The position numbers were made by a program, and so were the translations under genes. The notes below the pieces were generated by a model. The model was not told the DNA's origin, searched no databases, and worked only from the letters and a program-made list of their open reading frames with translations. A stretch of 14,142 bases of DNA from Sulfuricurvum sp. (GTDB lineage Bacteria; Campylobacterota; Campylobacteria; Campylobacterales; Sulfurimonadaceae): assembly GCA_024635855.1 (NCBI GenBank), contig JAGXHZ010000162.1, positions 1-14,142 on the forward strand. The letters are read 5' to 3'. Positions 6,661 through 13,978 of this stretch are shown piece by piece (position 1 is the stretch's first letter; every line of letters starts with the position of its first letter).

Positions 6661-8373
6661 ATGAGTATTCCCGTTCATACGTAAGATGCAATTATCGTCG
6701 GCGCTGGATTAGCCGGATGTGCTGCAGCCCGTGAATTGCAAAAAGCTGGCAAAAAAGTAGCTGTTATCACCAAGCTTCACCCGTTACGTTCACATTCAGG
6801 TGCTGCACAAGGCGGTATCAATGCTGCTTTTAGTGATGCAGACAGTGTTGAACTGCATGAATTTGATACGGTAAAAGGGTCAGATTATCTGGCCGACCAA
6901 GATGTTGTTGAATTTATGTGTCAAAGAGCTCCAGAAACCATCCGCTGGGTTGAGAGAATGGGTGCGGCATTTAGCCGTAATGAAGACGGTACGATTGCTC
7001 AGCGTCCTTTTGGCGGACAATCTTCACCGCGTGCTTGTTTTGCCAAAGACCGCACAGGTCTCACTCTTCTTCAAACTATTTATGAGCAAGCATTCCGTGA
7101 GGGTGTAGAGTTTTGGGATGAGTGGTACGTTGCTGATCTCCTTTATACCGATGGGAAGGTATATGGAGTAAGCGCTTACAATATCCGAAACAGTGAAAAA
7201 GCAATTTTCAATGCCAAAGCTGTCATGTTTGCAACCGGCGGATACGCACGTGCTTTCAAAATCAATTCTAATGCTCATGCCAATACCGGTGATGGCTTAT
7301 CATTGGTCGCTCGTCATGGTCTTCCTCTTGAAGACATGGAGTTCGTTCAGTTTCACCCATCGGGATTATCCGGAAACGGCGTATTGATTTCTGAAGCTGC
7401 TCGTGGTGAGGGTGGGAAACTTCTCAATTCACTGGGCGAACGCTTTATGGAAAAATATGCACCAAACGCTATGGAACTTGCATCTCGTGACGTTGTTGCC
7501 CGCGCTATTATCCAAGAGATCCGTGAAGGACGCGGAGTAGGACCACGTAAAGATGCTGTTTTCATCGATCTTGTCCATTTGGGTAAAGAAAAAATCATGG
7601 AACGTCTTCCTGAGCTTCGTGACCTTGCGATTACTTTCTTGGGTCTTGATATGATCAAAGAACCTATTTTGATCTCTGCAACGGCTCACTATTCTATGGG
7701 TGGAATACCTATGGATAAACTTGGGCACGTTCGTAAAAATAATACTGAATTTGTTGAAGGTTTTTATGCTGCGGGTGAATGTTCATGTTCAAGTGTTCAT
7801 GGAGCCAATCGTTTGGGTGCAAACTCGGTTCTTGAAGCATTGTTATTTGGTCGTTTTGTCGGTAAAACAATGGTAGATGAAGTAGATGGTATTAAACTGC
7901 ATGAAGCAACTTCAGACGATGCAGCACGTATGAACGATGAGCTCAACTGGGTGCTTACCAATCATGGTCAAGAATCGGTTGCTGTTTTGCGTGATGAGCT
8001 TCAAAGCTCGATGACAGACAATGCAGGTGTTTTCCGTACCGCTGAGACATTAACCGCTCAAATGGGAATACTCGAAGAATTGCGTAAACGCTATAAAAAT
8101 ATTAGTATCAAAGATAAATCAAAAATTTTCAATACCGAACTCCAAGAAGCAATCGAATTTGGACACATGCTCGACTATTCACTCTTTATTGTTGCTAGCG
8201 GTCTTGCACGTCAAGAGAGTCGCGGAGCACACTTCCGTGAAGATTTCCCAACACGTGATGACGAAAAATTCTTGAAACACACCATGGCATACATGGATGA
8301 AAACGGCGCACTTACTCTTGATTACATGGACGTTACCCACGGTCGTCATGAACTCAAAGCTAGATCTTACTAA
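6661..8373 (+). CDS. sdhA: Succinate dehydrogenase/fumarate reductase flavoprotein subunit (SdhA/MfrA type), with in-frame TAA at codon 8
   Basis: FAD-carrying subunit that interconverts succinate and fumarate. The natural start is ATG 6661 with AAGGAT just upstream. From there the frame reads MSIPVHT, then TAA (6682-6684), then [19 protein letters not shown], the FAD-binding beta strand and GxGxxG motif. The rest is intact to 8373. Numbering from 6661, RSH gives His45, the usual covalent FAD attachment residue. FHPSG (His232), ASRDVVAR (Arg281), TAHYSMGG (His343) and [10 protein letters not shown] match the active site and FAD contacts of the family. The first in-frame start after the stop is TTG 6736, which would lose GxGxxG and probably FAD binding. 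The expected codon 8 is Tyr (TAC or TAT). No twin-arginine signal is seen, unlike the periplasmic MfrA of Wolinella and Campylobacter, so a cytoplasmic enzyme is likely. Confidence 0.92.
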
Positions 8374-8383
8374 GGATATGACT

Positions 8384-9361
8384 ATGGATGCATTAACATC
8401 ACAAAAGGTAACGTTTAAGGTCTTTCGTTTCAACGAAGAGACCGATTACCTCCCTTATTATAATACCTATACTCTGGACGTTACTCACGAAGAGGTTGTT
8501 TTAGACATATTAAATCGTATCAAATGGGATCATGACGGAAGCTTGTCGTATCGCCGAAGTTGTCGTCACGGTATTTGCGGCGTCTGTTCGATTAAAGTCA
8601 ACGGAAAAGCTATTTTAGCGTGTAAATCACGTCTTTTTGATCTTATCAATATCTTTGGTGCAGAGCTTGTTATTGAGCCGCTTAGTACCAAACGTGCCAT
8701 CAAAGATTTAATTATTGATAAAAAAGACTTTTGGGATAAACACGCTGAAGTAAAACCGTTTTTGACGGGTGAAATTGAAGAAACTCCTCAGTCAGAACAC
8801 CTTGTTAGCCCGCATGATGCCGAAAAGCTCTTGGAAGCGGATTATTGTATCCAATGTGGAGCCTGTCATTACTCTTGCCCTGCACTTGCCATTAATGATC
8901 AATTTATAGGACCTGCTGCTTTTGCTGCAGCGTATCGTTTCTCTGCGGATGTACGTGACGAATCAGCGCTTGAGCGTCTTCATATTGTGAATGAAGAAGC
9001 AAGCGGTGTTTGGGATTGTGTCAAATGTATGGAATGTGCGGAAGCTTGTCCTGAAGATGTCAATCCAATTGAAAAAATAACGAAACTTCACAACATGATT
9101 TTTGAAGCCAATATCGCTAAGAACAATGTTGCAACACGTCATGCTGTCGGTTTTGCACACTCTATCGCCAAACATGGTCTTTTGGATGAAGGAGAGCTTG
9201 TACGTTACTCTGAAGGGAATATCGGTGTTCTTAAACACGTTCCAGTCGCACTCAAAATGTTTACTAAAGGTAAAATTATTCTACCATGGAATATGCCAAA
9301 ATCAGATAAGTTAGACGAGATCCAAAAGCTTATCAAGTCGTCATCAACAGTAAAGTTTTAG
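8384..9361 (+). CDS. sdhB: Succinate dehydrogenase/fumarate reductase iron-sulfur subunit with two [4Fe-4S] motifs
   Basis: Carries electrons between the flavoprotein and SdhE. The 325-residue protein has a plant-type [2Fe-2S] site with Cys60, Cys65, Cys68 and Cys80 (RRSCRHGICGVC...C). A ferredoxin-like part has CIQCGACHYSCP (Cys155, 158, 161, 165) and CVKCMECAEACP (Cys212, 215, 218, 222). In classical SdhB the last cluster is [3Fe-4S] because one Cys is absent; here both motifs are complete CxxCxxCxxxCP, which suggests a second [4Fe-4S] as in the SdhE-containing class. ATG 8384 is chosen because AAGGA (8372-8376) is well spaced for it. ATG 8378 is too close to that site, and the frame extends upstream into sdhA only as shadow. 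The gap after sdhA is 10 bases. Confidence 0.94.
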   Translation: MDALTSQKVTFKVFRFNEETDYLPYYNTYTLDVTHEEVVLDILNRIKWDHDGSLSYRRSCRHGICGVCSIKVNGKAILACKSRLFDLINIFGAELVIEPLSTKRAIKDLIIDKKDFWDKHAEVKPFLTGEIEETPQSEHLVSPHDAEKLLEADYCIQCGACHYSCPALAINDQFIGPAAFAAAYRFSADVRDESALERLHIVNEEASGVWDCVKCMECAEACPEDVNPIEKITKLHNMIFEANIAKNNVATRHAVGFAHSIAKHGLLDEGELVRYSEGNIGVLKHVPVALKMFTKGKIILPWNMPKSDKLDEIQKLIKSSSTVKF

Positions 9362-9374
9362 GGAGTTATACGCA

Positions 9375-10256
9375 ATGAAAGAATTAAAATACGCACTTTT
9401 TACCGGTTGTACTGCTAAAGAGAGTACTCCCGAGCAGATGATGTCTACACTGGCAGTTGCAAAGAAACTTGGAATAGAACTCATAGAACTTACTGAAGCT
9501 TCATGTTGTGGCGCTTCACACTTGCAAGATTATGATGACTTTTTATCTTTAGTTTTAAATGCACGGAATATTGCTTATGCTGAAATGCATGGTCTTACAA
9601 TGGTTACTATCTGTAATACGTGTCAGCTCAACACGGCGATGACAAAACATAGACTTGACCAGAATGCAGCACTAAAAGCGAAAGTCAATGAAAAACTTGC
9701 AGAAGTTGGTTTGGAGTACAAAGGTACTTCCCTGATCACTCACTTCTTGTATGCTATCATCGACGATTTTGGTTTAGATAAGATTAAAGAAATGGTTGTA
9801 AAACCTTTAAGCCAATTTAACATTGCACCGTTTTATGGTTGTCACAACATTCGTCCCTCAGAGCTTCAAAATGAGACTCATAAAGGTCATGAGAACCCTT
9901 ATACCCCAACATCTCTCGATGATCTTATCATCGCATGTGGCGGTATGAATGTTGATTATGTTGAGAAAAACAAATGTTGCGGTTTCCATGCTGAACTTCA
10001 AGCACCTCATACGGCTGCTGTTCTAACCGGAAATGCAGTAGCAGGTGCTATGGATGCCAATGCGGATTGGATGGTTACACCATGTCCTCTTTGTCACCTT
10101 AAACTCGATACCCAAACTCACCATGCTTCTGTTGCTATTGGTCGTGACGTCTCTCTTCCTGTCCTTCATATGCAGCAAATGATAGGTCTTGCACTAGGAT
10201 GTACTCCAGCCGAGCTAGGACTCAATCACCACGTTACCAAAGTTAATTTTATTTAA
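9375..10256 (+). CDS. sdhE: Membrane-associated CCG-domain subunit SdhE/MfrE (HdrB-like)
   Basis: A 293-residue protein with two cysteine-rich CCG domains as in heterodisulfide reductase subunit B. The first has Cys12, CCG at 44-46 and Cys80/Cys83 (ICNTC). The second has Cys156, CCG at 201-203 and Cys237/Cys240 (PCPLC). It replaces the haem b membrane anchors SdhC/SdhD of classical enzymes; in characterised relatives this subunit binds iron-sulfur clusters and is thought to meet the quinone pool at the membrane. No transmembrane helix is visible, so attachment would be peripheral. ATG 9375 has GGGAG 9 bases upstream, and 13 bases separate it from sdhB. It is the last gene of the operon, followed at once by a hairpin terminator. 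The frame is intact. Confidence 0.94.
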   Translation: MKELKYALFTGCTAKESTPEQMMSTLAVAKKLGIELIELTEASCCGASHLQDYDDFLSLVLNARNIAYAEMHGLTMVTICNTCQLNTAMTKHRLDQNAALKAKVNEKLAEVGLEYKGTSLITHFLYAIIDDFGLDKIKEMVVKPLSQFNIAPFYGCHNIRPSELQNETHKGHENPYTPTSLDDLIIACGGMNVDYVEKNKCCGFHAELQAPHTAAVLTGNAVAGAMDANADWMVTPCPLCHLKLDTQTHHASVAIGRDVSLPVLHMQQMIGLALGCTPAELGLNHHVTKVNFI

Positions 10257-10263
10257 TTTTCTA

Positions 10264-10286
10264 CTCATCCCTTTACTTGGGATGAG
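10264..10286. terminator. Hairpin terminator between convergent sdhE and response regulator gene
   Basis: CTCATCCC (10264-10271) and GGGATGAG (10279-10286) form a perfect 8-bp stem with a 7-base loop. On the plus strand a pyrimidine-rich tail (CTTCTTTTCT) follows, fitting a terminator for sdhABE. It also lies just beyond the convergent regulator gene, whose stop is at 10295, so it could serve both strands, though the minus-strand tail is only weakly U-rich. Confidence 0.75.
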
Positions 10287-10294
10287 CTTCTTTT

Positions 10295-11527
10295 CTAATG
10301 CAGCAAATCAAATCCATTATTTAATGTTTCTTCCATTTGGGCAAGTGATGTTTTTGCTTGAAAACTTACCTCTTTCGTTTTATATGAGAGATGAAAATCA
10401 CCTCCTCGATAGGTATGTTCAGCACTATCAAGATAATGAATAATAGTATTTTCAATTTCGTTGATAATTGACTCATTAAATGGTTCATCGGATATTAATA
10501 CAAATTGGTTCGAAGCAAAATATCCAATAAAATAGACCAAAACGAACTGTTTCACCACTTCTTTTAGCATTTGAGCCGCTTCTTTTTCAACACCAACAGC
10601 ATCGCTTTGTCTGTAATACTTGAGCAATGCATCGTAATTTTTTATGGTTACTAATAGCGTATAAAAAATTGCTCTTTGATCTCCTACTATTTCCATTTGC
10701 TCTAAAAGTGCTTTTCGAGAAGGCAAAGCTGTGTGTATATCCAAATAAAGCTCGTCGTGAATAGCCGTAATGTCCGTAAAGATAACAGCAACATCGCTTC
10801 CGATGTCACTAATTTGTACTTGATATTCCTTGAAGCGATTTTTATCTTCAATCCTCACTTTATGCTGAGATGGCGGTAATGTTTGCAAAGAGTTGAGAAA
10901 CTCACTGTTGGTTGTTCCGCTTAAACAATGAGTACAAGGCTGAAACATAACGCCAATTTCGGGCATCTCCAAAAGCAATGTTTCAAGCTTTTCAAATCCC
11001 CCCATTTGTAAAAATGCATTATTGACCATGCTGACTTTTGCATTACTAAAAACAACAAGCCCATTATCCATGAGATTAATAATTTTTTGTGACTGTTCTT
11101 TGATTTTTATGTTTTGAGATCGAATATAAATATCTTCAACAATGTAATAGAGCATAATAATAAATTGTTTAAAATTGAACGGCTTTAAAACAAAACGATG
11201 AATTCCGAGATTAATAAGTTGCATTAAATTTTCGGAATCGTTGTACGCCGAAGTAACCAAAATCATTTGTTCTTCATTGGCTTTTCGGATGGCTTCGATC
11301 ATCTCTATCCCATTCATTTTAGGCATGTTGATGTCGGTAATAACTATGTGATGTCGAGATGAGTTATATTTTTCCAGTCCTTCTAATCCATTTGAAGCAA
11401 TATCCAAAACAGGGAAAAAACGGCTTAAAAAATCAACAGTTTGCGATCGAATTAATTCATCATCTTCCACATATAAAACACCGCAATTTGCCGCATATTC
11501 TTTTAATTTTACAACATTAATTTCCAC
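10295..11527 (-). CDS. Response regulator with PAS-like middle and degenerate GGDEF-like C terminus
   Basis: A 410-residue protein. The receiver domain (about 15-130) has acidic residues EDD (21-23), phosphoacceptor Asp65 in VITDINMPKMNG, Thr92 in LVTSAYN and Lys115 in KPF, so it should accept phosphate. Residues about 145-255 resemble a PAS-type domain (NGLVVFSNAKVSMVNNAF to AVIFTDITAIHDE) and hold a CTHC motif (Cys198, His200, Cys201). The C-terminal part (about 258-405) follows the GGDEF outline: LDIHTALPSRKALL in place of D-x-LTGLPNR, and YFASNQFVLI where the GGDEF signature should be, so cyclase activity is unlikely. Start is GTG 11527, with AGGAG 6 bases upstream inside the kinase gene. 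It overlaps that kinase by 11 bases, so the kinase is its likely partner. No DNA-binding domain is seen; output may be by protein contact. Confidence 0.88.
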   Translation of the reverse strand: MEINVVKLKEYAANCGVLYVEDDELIRSQTVDFLSRFFPVLDIASNGLEGLEKYNSSRHHIVITDINMPKMNGIEMIEAIRKANEEQMILVTSAYNDSENLMQLINLGIHRFVLKPFNFKQFIIMLYYIVEDIYIRSQNIKIKEQSQKIINLMDNGLVVFSNAKVSMVNNAFLQMGGFEKLETLLLEMPEIGVMFQPCTHCLSGTTNSEFLNSLQTLPPSQHKVRIEDKNRFKEYQVQISDIGSDVAVIFTDITAIHDELYLDIHTALPSRKALLEQMEIVGDQRAIFYTLLVTIKNYDALLKYYRQSDAVGVEKEAAQMLKEVVKQFVLVYFIGYFASNQFVLISDEPFNESIINEIENTIIHYLDSAEHTYRGGDFHLSYKTKEVSFQAKTSLAQMEETLNNGFDLLH

Positions 11528-12968
11528 TCACATCTCCTATGGGTAAAAGAATAGTAAATTGTGTAGAATCATCATGGCTGCTTACTTCTAGTTTTCCACC
11601 TAAATGTCCTTCAATAATCATTTTCGACATATATAATCCTAATCCTGTTCCATTTTTTTCATCTTTAGTACTAAAATAAGGGTTGAAAATATCATGGATA
11701 ATGGTAGGTGAAATCCCTCCTGCCTTATCTCTTACCATTATTTTCACCTGAGCTTCATCTATTGCAGCTTCAATGGTCAAAACAGCGGGAGAAATACCCG
11801 TATCAACGTAAGCATCTTTAGCATTTTTTATCAAATTTAGTAATACTTGCATTAAATCATTGCGGGAAGTATTAAGTAAAATGTCATCTTCACACACAAT
11901 TGTTATTTCAATATTATGACTGGCAAGTGTTGATGCAATTACAGCAAGACTCCCTTCAATTAACTCCTTTATATTCACACTTATAAGTGTTTGGTTAGGT
12001 TTAAAGAAGTTACGAAAATCATCGATCGTGTGGGAAAGATAGGCAATTTGTTTTTCAATAATATCGAGCTGTTGCTCCCATTTTTTTTCATCAATCATAG
12101 AAAGTTCTATATCGAGTTTCATATTGCTGACTGTCATGCTCATACCTGTCAACGGCTGTCGCCACTGATGCGCAATCATTCCAACCATCTCACCCATAGC
12201 AGCAAATCGTGATTGTCGTGCAATCAACGCATCTTTTTGAGTAATGGTTCGACTGTAATGATAAATCATTCCATAAATTAAGGCAAAAATAACAACCATT
12301 AAAGATTCTATACTCCAAAAAAACAGTAACATCTCTTGGTTATCCGCATCAATGGGCGTATATATAGCCACAATCGCACGCAGATGCCCCTTTGATTCTC
12401 CAAAACCATTATAATCACTGTACATCTGCCGCATTGATTTAGGAGCATCCGATGGCTTACCATGACATGTTAGACATTCATTCGTATTGACAGCAACAGG
12501 TATCGCATAAAACAAATGTTCTTTTCCGTCAAGCTTTAAACGATCTTTGTACTCAGTAAGCTTAGTCGTTCTAAACTCTTTTAATACTTTTAATTCATAT
12601 TCATTCGCTTTATTTCGGATATTGGTCGGATTGTCACTGGCAAACTTCAAGCGTACAAACATACTTGTATCACCAAATTTTTCAGAAACAAATGCATCAT
12701 TAATATGATTTGCAATAAACGTTGATGATAAAATTGTAGGATCAAAAAAATCTTTTGGAAGATTTCCGGCTTGGATAAGGGAATAAATAGATGGCTTTTG
12801 AATAGTATTGATATAAGACTGTAATGCTTTATCAAAACGAGTTACTTGTCCAATTCGCTTAAAAGCTTCATCTTCATAATAGCGATTTAAAAGTGAATAA
12901 AAAAGAAGAGAAGAGAAGAAAAATAAAAATATCATAATGACGGCAATTAATCGTAAACTTAAACGCAT
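11517..12968 (-). CDS. Sensor histidine kinase with periplasmic CxxCH Tll0287-like (DUF3365) domain
   Basis: A 483-residue membrane kinase. TM1 is at about 7-27 and TM2 at about 213-236. The periplasmic domain between them begins with FDKALQSYINTIQKPSIY and contains ECLTCHGKP (Cys165, Cys168, His169), a haem c attachment motif typical of Tll0287-like sensors. The kinase core has the H-box MIAHQWRQPLTGM (His267), N-box NLIKNAKDAYVD (Asn382), a G1 box RDKAGGI instead of the usual D-x-GGGI, and STKDEKNGTGLGLYMSK. It is predicted to sense a redox or gas signal through haem and to phosphorylate the overlapping response regulator. ATG 12968 has AGGGA upstream; TATTAT at 13002-13007 on the minus strand is a possible -10 box. 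Haem attachment would need the cytochrome c maturation machinery, not seen here. Confidence 0.92.
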   Translation of the reverse strand: MRLSLRLIAVIMIFLFFFSSLLFYSLLNRYYEDEAFKRIGQVTRFDKALQSYINTIQKPSIYSLIQAGNLPKDFFDPTILSSTFIANHINDAFVSEKFGDTSMFVRLKFASDNPTNIRNKANEYELKVLKEFRTTKLTEYKDRLKLDGKEHLFYAIPVAVNTNECLTCHGKPSDAPKSMRQMYSDYNGFGESKGHLRAIVAIYTPIDADNQEMLLFFWSIESLMVVIFALIYGMIYHYSRTITQKDALIARQSRFAAMGEMVGMIAHQWRQPLTGMSMTVSNMKLDIELSMIDEKKWEQQLDIIEKQIAYLSHTIDDFRNFFKPNQTLISVNIKELIEGSLAVIASTLASHNIEITIVCEDDILLNTSRNDLMQVLLNLIKNAKDAYVDTGISPAVLTIEAAIDEAQVKIMVRDKAGGISPTIIHDIFNPYFSTKDEKNGTGLGLYMSKMIIEGHLGGKLEVSSHDDSTQFTILLPIGDVSGN

Positions 12969-13227
12969 AATATTAATTCCCTACGTTTATAAATTTATTA
13001 AATAATACATAAGAATGACTTAACCATGGCTTGAATAAAAGGCGAGGATTTTTGTGAGATATATGCATGTAGAATTATTATGGTTACTGTCCGCAATATT
13101 TTTTACGAAAATCTGCCGAATTTAACTTCACTGTTGACAATTTGCGGAAAGTGATAGTTAATCCAAACATAAAGTACATAAAAAAATCATATTAAAGAAT
13201 TAAAATGTTAGACATCCCAATAGGTTA
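12969..13227. other. Divergent intergenic region upstream of the kinase gene
   Basis: A 259-base AT-rich stretch with no credible gene. It holds a possible kinase promoter (TATTAT on the minus strand, 13002-13007). It also holds a TTGACA (13134-13139) pointing to the plus strand with only a weak -10 (GTTAAT, 13157-13162), and an inverted repeat TCCGCAA (13090-13096) / TTGCGGA (13142-13148) that flanks the TTGACA. The repeat is too widely spaced for a terminator and could be a regulator site; this is weak evidence. Confidence 0.4.
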
Positions 13228-13317
13228 ATGGGTTTATGTTGGACTCATACGTGGCAAAAGGGTGTATTTACGAATATATCAGGTCGTGACGGACGTAGAG
13301 GCAGAGGAAAAAGGTGA
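13228..13317 (+). CDS. Possible 29-residue Arg-rich leader-like frame
   Basis: ATG 13228 opens a 29-codon frame with an Arg/Gly-rich end (SGRDGRRGRGKR). Its TGA stop overlaps the GTG start of the next frame as GTGA, the overlap normally seen between coupled genes. AGG lies only 3 bases before the ATG, so the ribosome site is poor. The local GC content is higher than in the flanking intergenic DNA. I recognise no homologue. It could be a real leader, a remnant of a frame-disrupted longer gene, or chance. Confidence 0.25.
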   Translation: MGLCWTHTWQKGVFTNISGRDGRRGRGKR

Positions 13318-13367
13318 TCCCATCTTATGCCATCGACCGAATCACTGCTGAAGAAGGAGATAAGATG
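13313..13367 (+). promoter_or_regulatory. Possible structured leader sequestering the ATG at 13365
   Basis: CATCTTAT (13321-13328) is perfectly complementary to ATAAGATG (13360-13367), which contains the ATG start at 13365 and abuts its AAGGAG site. A second pair, GGTGAT (13313-13318) with ATCACT (13341-13346, one G-U), interleaves with the first in pseudoknot order. GGTCG (13282-13286) can also pair with CGACC (13334-13338). These pairings could control translation, but the same bases are also readable as codons from GTG 13314. Confidence 0.3.
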
Positions 13368-13505
13368 TTTTTTCAAGATTGTGTTGAATGCGAGATTTTT
13401 ATTTTAGGTATGCTGTTTTTAGCAGCAGTAACAATTGATTATGTGTTCTGGAATAAAAGAGAATGGGGTGAAAATTTCAAAGATGCAAAATGGGGCAAGA
13501 GATGA
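13314..13505 (+). CDS. Small single-span membrane protein, unrecognised
   Basis: The frame gives 63 residues from GTG 13314 (AGAGGA at 13303-13308, 5 bases upstream) or 46 from ATG 13365 (perfect AAGGAG at 13354-13359, 5 bases upstream). Both starts have good ribosome sites; I cannot decide between them. The shared part has FFQDCVECE with a CxxC pair just before one hydrophobic segment (IFILGMLFLAAVTIDYVFW), then a charged, Trp-containing tail (NKREWGENFKDAKWGKR). The CxxC before the membrane segment could bind metal or form a disulfide. It is convergent with rnpB and divergent from the haem-sensor kinase. I recognise no family; it resembles small accessory subunits only in size and layout. 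Confidence 0.5.
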   Translation: MIPSYAIDRITAEEGDKMFFQDCVECEIFILGMLFLAAVTIDYVFWNKREWGENFKDAKWGKR

Positions 13506-13526
13506 ACCCTACACTCTTGAAGGTAA

Positions 13527-13856
13527 GTAGGTACACATAAGCCGGGTTCTGGATGAAGTGATAATTAATCTACTGTCATGATCACTCATGACCTCTAGCG
13601 AAACAATAGCAATGTAGGACGCTAACCATCTGTTTCTTGCTGCGCGGTTGGGTTTACATAGCTCTCATAGTTGCCTATGAGACTGGTGGGCTCTTACCCC
13701 GCCGTTTCACCCTCACCCCATACGAATATGTGGCGGTCTACTCTCTGTTGCACTGTCCCTCACGTTACCGTGGCCATCAGTTAGATGGAACCGTGTCCTA
13801 CAGCAGCCCGGACTTTCCTCTTGAGACAAGCTCAAGCTATCACCTGTGTACCTATG
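13527..13856 (-). ncRNA. rnpB: RNase P RNA (bacterial type A)
   Basis: The catalytic RNA of RNase P, which trims the 5' leaders of pre-tRNAs. On the minus strand the conserved 5' P4 segment GAGGAAAGUCCGGGCU lies near 13823-13808. The block AGGGUGAAACGGCGGGGUAAGAGCCCACC (read in pieces, 13714-13686) and the 3' segment CAGAACCCGGCUUA near 13551-13538 are all present in order. The ends pair as UAGGUACACA (13854-13845) with UGUGUACCUA (13537-13528), a 10-bp P1 helix, which sets the ends to within a few bases. The length is about 330 bases. A TATAAT lies just upstream. No U-tailed hairpin terminator is seen at the 3' end; 3' trimming may set the mature end. Confidence 0.95.
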
Positions 13857-13858
13857 AC

Positions 13859-13864
13859 ATTATA
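13859..13864 (-). promoter_or_regulatory. -10 box for rnpB
   Basis: On the minus strand this reads TATAAT, ending about 5 bases before the predicted 5' end of the RNase P RNA. The spacing places the transcription start at about 13852-13854, in agreement with the P1 helix. Confidence 0.65.
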
Positions 13865-13936
13865 AGAAAAATTGGATTAGAAGCGAATAAATTTAACTAA
13901 AAACGTTAAATAATCTATTTCAAAAGTCGAAAAACA

Positions 13937-13956
13937 GTATAATTATTTAATTATAC
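13937..13956 (+). promoter_or_regulatory. Perfect palindrome over a -10 box
   Basis: GTATAATTA (13937-13945) and TAATTATAC (13948-13956) are perfect inverted 9-base arms with a 2-base spacer. The left arm contains TATAAT (13938-13943). It lies 22 bases before the ATG at 13979. A repressor dimer bound here would block transcription of the downstream gene. AT-rich DNA produces palindromes by chance, so the case is moderate. Confidence 0.45.
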
Positions 13957-13978
13957 AAAGTGTAGAGGTCAGGAAGGT

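Noticed and set aside
6682..6684. Programmed recoding of the sdhA TAA (selenocysteine or readthrough)
   Set aside because: Selenocysteine uses TGA, Tyr is the expected residue, and the context is a strong terminator with no stimulatory structure seen.
8297..8383. Longer start for sdhB inside sdhA
   Set aside because: The extra residues are out-of-frame sdhA codons; AAGGA at 8372-8376 fits ATG 8384.
13281..13345. ZTP (pfl), fluoride or cyclic-di-GMP riboswitch
   Set aside because: GGTCGTGACGGACG resembles the ZTP start, but the CCGCCUGGG 3' part is missing; the fluoride and c-di-GMP cores do not match either.
13637..13900. An 87-codon plus-strand open frame
   Set aside because: It lies antisense across rnpB, whose conserved blocks and P1 helix explain the sequence; no ribosome site or family match.
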